NCBI GenBank assembly: GCA_944389715.1
Contig: CALXNI010000014.1
Location: 1-7,213 of the forward strand
From: an uncultured Clostridia bacterium
Lineage (GTDB): Bacteria; Bacillota; Clostridia; TANB77; CAG-508
Direction of reading: 5' to 3'
Length of the DNA stretch: 7,213 bases
Shown here: positions 5,717-7,213 of the stretch, in pieces
How positions within the stretch are numbered: the stretch's first letter is position 1
Layout: every line of letters begins with the position of its first letter
Translations under genes and position numbers: made by a program
The notes under the pieces: model-generated
The model's database searches: none
Told to the model about the DNA's origin: nothing
Seen by the model: the letters and a program-made list of their open reading frames with translations, nothing else

Positions 5717-5752
5717 AGGCTGAAGTACTAGATTTGTATTTCAGTCTTTTTA
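5717..5752 (+). terminator. Intrinsic terminator after the unknown gene
   Basis: GGCTGAAGTAC (5717-5727) pairs with GTATTTCAGTC (5735-5745), 11 pairs including two G-U, around a 7-base loop, followed by TTTTT. It lies 10 bases past the stop codon at 5707 and separates this gene from the pyrophosphorylase unit. Confidence 0.85.
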
Positions 5753-5766
5753 TTAATATAATTTTA

Positions 5767-5793
5767 TTGACGAAATATATAAATTGATATAAT
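5767..5793 (+). promoter_or_regulatory. Promoter of the pyrophosphorylase gene
   Basis: TTGACG (5767-5772) and a perfect TATAAT (5788-5793), preceded by TGA (extended -10), are 15 bases apart. The spacing is short, but the extended -10 can compensate. The start site would be near 5800, about 28 bases before the TTG start codon. Confidence 0.55.
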
Positions 5794-5828
5794 ATAACAA
5801 TGAAATTATATGGAGAGGAGAGGATATT

Positions 5829-7080
5829 TTGGAAAATAAATATAATCAAGCTAAAAAAATACTAGAAAAATATGATCAAATGCATTTATTATCTCAGTAT
5901 GAAAAATTAGATGATGTAAAAAAAGAATATTTATTGAATCAGATTATAAATATGGACTTTGAGCAAGTTAATGAATTATATGAACAAACAAAAAAAGAAA
6001 TAAAAATAGGAACAGAAAAAATTGAGCCTATTTCATATATAGAAAAAGAAAAATTATCTAAAGAAGAAAAAGAAAAATATTTTCAAATAGGATCAAATGA
6101 AATAAAAAAAGGAAAACTTGCTGTAGTTACAATGGCAGGAGGGCAAGGCACAAGACTTCGGGCACTTAGGGCCAAAAGGAACATATGTATTAAATATAAA
6201 ACCTGAGCCAAAATCTTTATTTGAAATATTATGTGACAATTTAAAAATAGCAAGAGAAAAATATAATGTAATAGTGCCATGGTATATAATGACAAGTAGA
6301 GAAAACAACAGCCAAACAGTAAAGTTTTTTGAAAGAAATAATTATTTTAATTATCCAAAAGAAGCAATAAAATTTTTTATCCAAGGAGAACTTCCAATGG
6401 TAGATAAAAATGGTAAAATTCTTTTAACAGAAGAAGGAATGATTAAAGAAGCGGCAGATGGACATGGTGGAATTTTCGAAGCAATGTTTAAAAATAATGT
6501 TGTTCAAGATATGAAAGAAAAAGGAATAGAATGGATTTTTATAGGACCAATAGATAACCCTCTTGCAAAAATGGTGGATGAAGTATTTATTGGATTATCA
6601 AAAGAAAAAAATGTTTTAGAAGCAGGAAAATCTTTAGTAAAAGCAAACCCAGAAGAAAAGGTAGGTGTTTTTTGTAAAAAGAATGGAAAACCAAGTGTAA
6701 TAGAATATACGGAAATATCTAAAAAAATGGCACACGAAGTAGATGACCAAAACAATTTAGTTTATGGAGAATCTCATATAAATTGTAATATGTTTAATAT
6801 AAAAGGATTAGAAATTATCGGAAATCAGAAACTTCCATATCATAGTGCATTTAAAAAAGCAACATATTTAGATAATGATGGAAAGATTATAAAACCAGAA
6901 GAGCCAAATGCATACAAATTTGAAAGTTTTATATTTGATGCATTTAATAAATTAGATAAAATGCTTATTTTAAGAATAAAAAGAGAAGAAGAATTTGCCC
7001 CAGTAAAAAATAAAGAAGGTGTAGACAGCGCAGATACAGCAACAGAGTTATATAATAAATATCATAGTATTATTGATTAG
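5829..7080 (+). CDS. UAP1-like UDP-N-acetylglucosamine/UDP-sugar pyrophosphorylase, +1 shift at CGG
   Basis: This family makes UDP-GlcNAc or related UDP-sugars from UTP and a sugar 1-phosphate in the cytoplasm. The start is TTG at 5829 after a strong site, AGGAGAGG (5816-5823). The restored product is 416 aa. Family motifs in order: GGQGTRLGHLGPKGTY (from residue 104, nucleotide-binding loop), PWYIMTS (150-156), FFIQGELP (182-189), DGHGGIFEA (210-218), INCNMF (317-322), LPYHSAFKK (335-343), KFESFIFDAF (363-372) and FAPVKN (389-394). These match eukaryotic-type UAP1 rather than GlmU. The zero frame reaches CGG at 6159 (codon 111) within GTRL and stops at a TGA near 6206. Removing C6159 restores GTRLGHLGPK and an open frame to TAG 7080. 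The sugar preferred cannot be read from sequence. Its product type would feed MurA. Confidence 0.88.
6159..6162 (+). other. Candidate +1 recoding site CGGG in the pyrophosphorylase gene
   Basis: The zero frame reads AGA CTT CGG GCA CTT. Removing C6159 gives AGA CTT GGG CAC TTA GGG CCA AAA, restoring the GGxGTRLGxxxPK nucleotide-binding signature. Out-of-phase CGG strings elsewhere in this gene (GCG GCA, ACG GAA, ATC GGA) cause no shift. Confidence 0.9.
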
Positions 7081-7084
7081 TAAG

Positions 7085-7100
7085 ACAAATTGTAATTTGT
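7085..7100. repeat. Short inverted repeat after the pyrophosphorylase stop
   Basis: ACAAATT (7085-7091) and AATTTGT (7094-7100) are separated by two bases, 4 bases past the stop codon. No T tract follows, so termination here is doubtful. Confidence 0.35.
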
Positions 7101-7106
7101 TGTATA

Positions 7107-7134
7107 GAGATTAGAGGTTAGAGGTTGGAGATTA
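7107..7134. repeat. Four tandem 7-bp repeats, GAGRTTR
   Basis: GAGATTA, GAGGTTA, GAGGTTG and GAGATTA follow each other without gaps from 7107 to 7134. Purine-rich short tandem repeats like this may vary in copy number by slippage. They introduce the repeat-like right edge of the window. Confidence 0.7.
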
Positions 7135-7145
7135 GAATTTAAAAA

Positions 7146-7213
7146 TGTAGGGACGGCAATCTGCCGTCCGAAAAATACGAAATTTATTGCAAATGTTGTA
7201 GGGGCGATTTTAA
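7146..7213. repeat. Dispersed hairpin repeats at the right edge
   Basis: TGTAGGGACGG begins at 7146 and forms a hairpin: GGACGGCA (7151-7158) pairs with TGCCGTCC (7162-7169) across three bases. A second related start, TGTAGGGGCGATT, begins at 7197 and is cut by the window end. The GC-rich palindromes stand out against the AT-rich background. They look like REP-type intergenic repeats, arranged with a spacing of 51 bases. Confidence 0.6.

Noticed and set aside
1228..6162. Plain sequencing or assembly indels
   Set aside because: Kept as the main alternative but not preferred. Errors would not be expected to respect codon boundary, gene strand and Gly codons in all six cases, and long A/T homopolymers in the same genes show no frame breaks. 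Raw reads would decide.
1228..6162. CGG reassigned to another amino acid, as with CGG-to-Trp in some Firmicutes
   Set aside because: Reassignment as a triplet would not restore the frame. The downstream sequence is in the +1 frame at all six sites, so a four-base step is needed.
1228..6162. A -2 frameshift at the same places
   Set aside because: It would leave an extra residue at each site, for example an Arg inside the MurA PGGC loop. The +1 reading gives family-exact spacing.
934..7080. Calling spmB, the hydrolase, murA and the pyrophosphorylase pseudogenes
   Set aside because: All catalytic and family motifs are kept, restored lengths fit the families, there are no internal stops in the restored frames, and every lesion is the same kind of extra C. 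Decay would give mixed lesions.
7107..7134. CRISPR or replication iterons
   Set aside because: Seven-base units without spacers are too short for CRISPR, and no replication gene is nearby.
1..7213. tRNA genes, including one that could decode CGGN
   Set aside because: I looked for cloverleaf-like segments with a GGTTC-type T arm and found none in the window. Any decoding tRNA must lie elsewhere in the genome.

Overview
This window is very AT-rich and carries sporulation genes (spmA, spmB, spoIIR) beside cell-envelope genes (murA and a UAP1-like UDP-sugar pyrophosphorylase). That fits an endospore-forming low-GC Firmicute, most likely an uncultured member of the Clostridia. Species cannot be told from the sequence. 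Both edges lie in repeat-like DNA: a 172-bp imperfect palindrome at the left and short GC-richer hairpin repeats at the right. This is what a contig broken at repeats would look like.

Layout. 1-172: palindromic, MITE-like element. 348-1462 (+): spmA and spmB. 1463-2116: no large gene, but a strong promoter, a 32-codon small-protein candidate, a candidate structured RNA, a terminator and several hairpins. 2117-4990 (-): spoIIR, then murA, then a WalJ/YycJ-type metallo-beta-lactamase-fold hydrolase; murA and the hydrolase look co-transcribed. 5189-5707 (+): an unrecognised 172-aa protein with its own promoter and terminator. 5829-7080 (+): a UAP1-like UDP-GlcNAc/UDP-sugar pyrophosphorylase. MurA uses UDP-GlcNAc, so the window joins supply and first use of that precursor with spore-specific functions.

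The main result is a pattern of apparent +1 frameshifts. Four of the seven large genes (spmB, the hydrolase, murA and the pyrophosphorylase) are broken by frame changes, six in total. All six have the same form: exactly one extra C, on the codon boundary, directly before a GGN glycine codon of the coding strand. Each makes an in-frame CGG, so the local sequence reads as a quadruplet CGGN where Gly is expected. Skipping the C, or reading CGGN as Gly, restores proteins of family length (SpmB 175 aa, hydrolase 259 aa, MurA 419 aa, pyrophosphorylase 416 aa). Two sites fall in active-site motifs: directly before the catalytic Cys of MurA and inside the GGxGTRLG loop of the pyrophosphorylase. I found no in-frame CGG in the window that reads as Arg; Arg uses AGA, AGG, CGT and CGC. 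The three large genes without an in-frame CGG are intact. CGGN strings whose C is the third base of the preceding codon cause no shift.

The most economical biological reading is lineage-wide recoding: CGG has lost its Arg tRNA and is bypassed by +1 frameshifting, or a tRNA-Gly reads CGGN as four bases. This is inference from six sites in one window. Sequencing artefact is the main alternative, but it does not readily explain the codon phasing and the agreement with gene strand.
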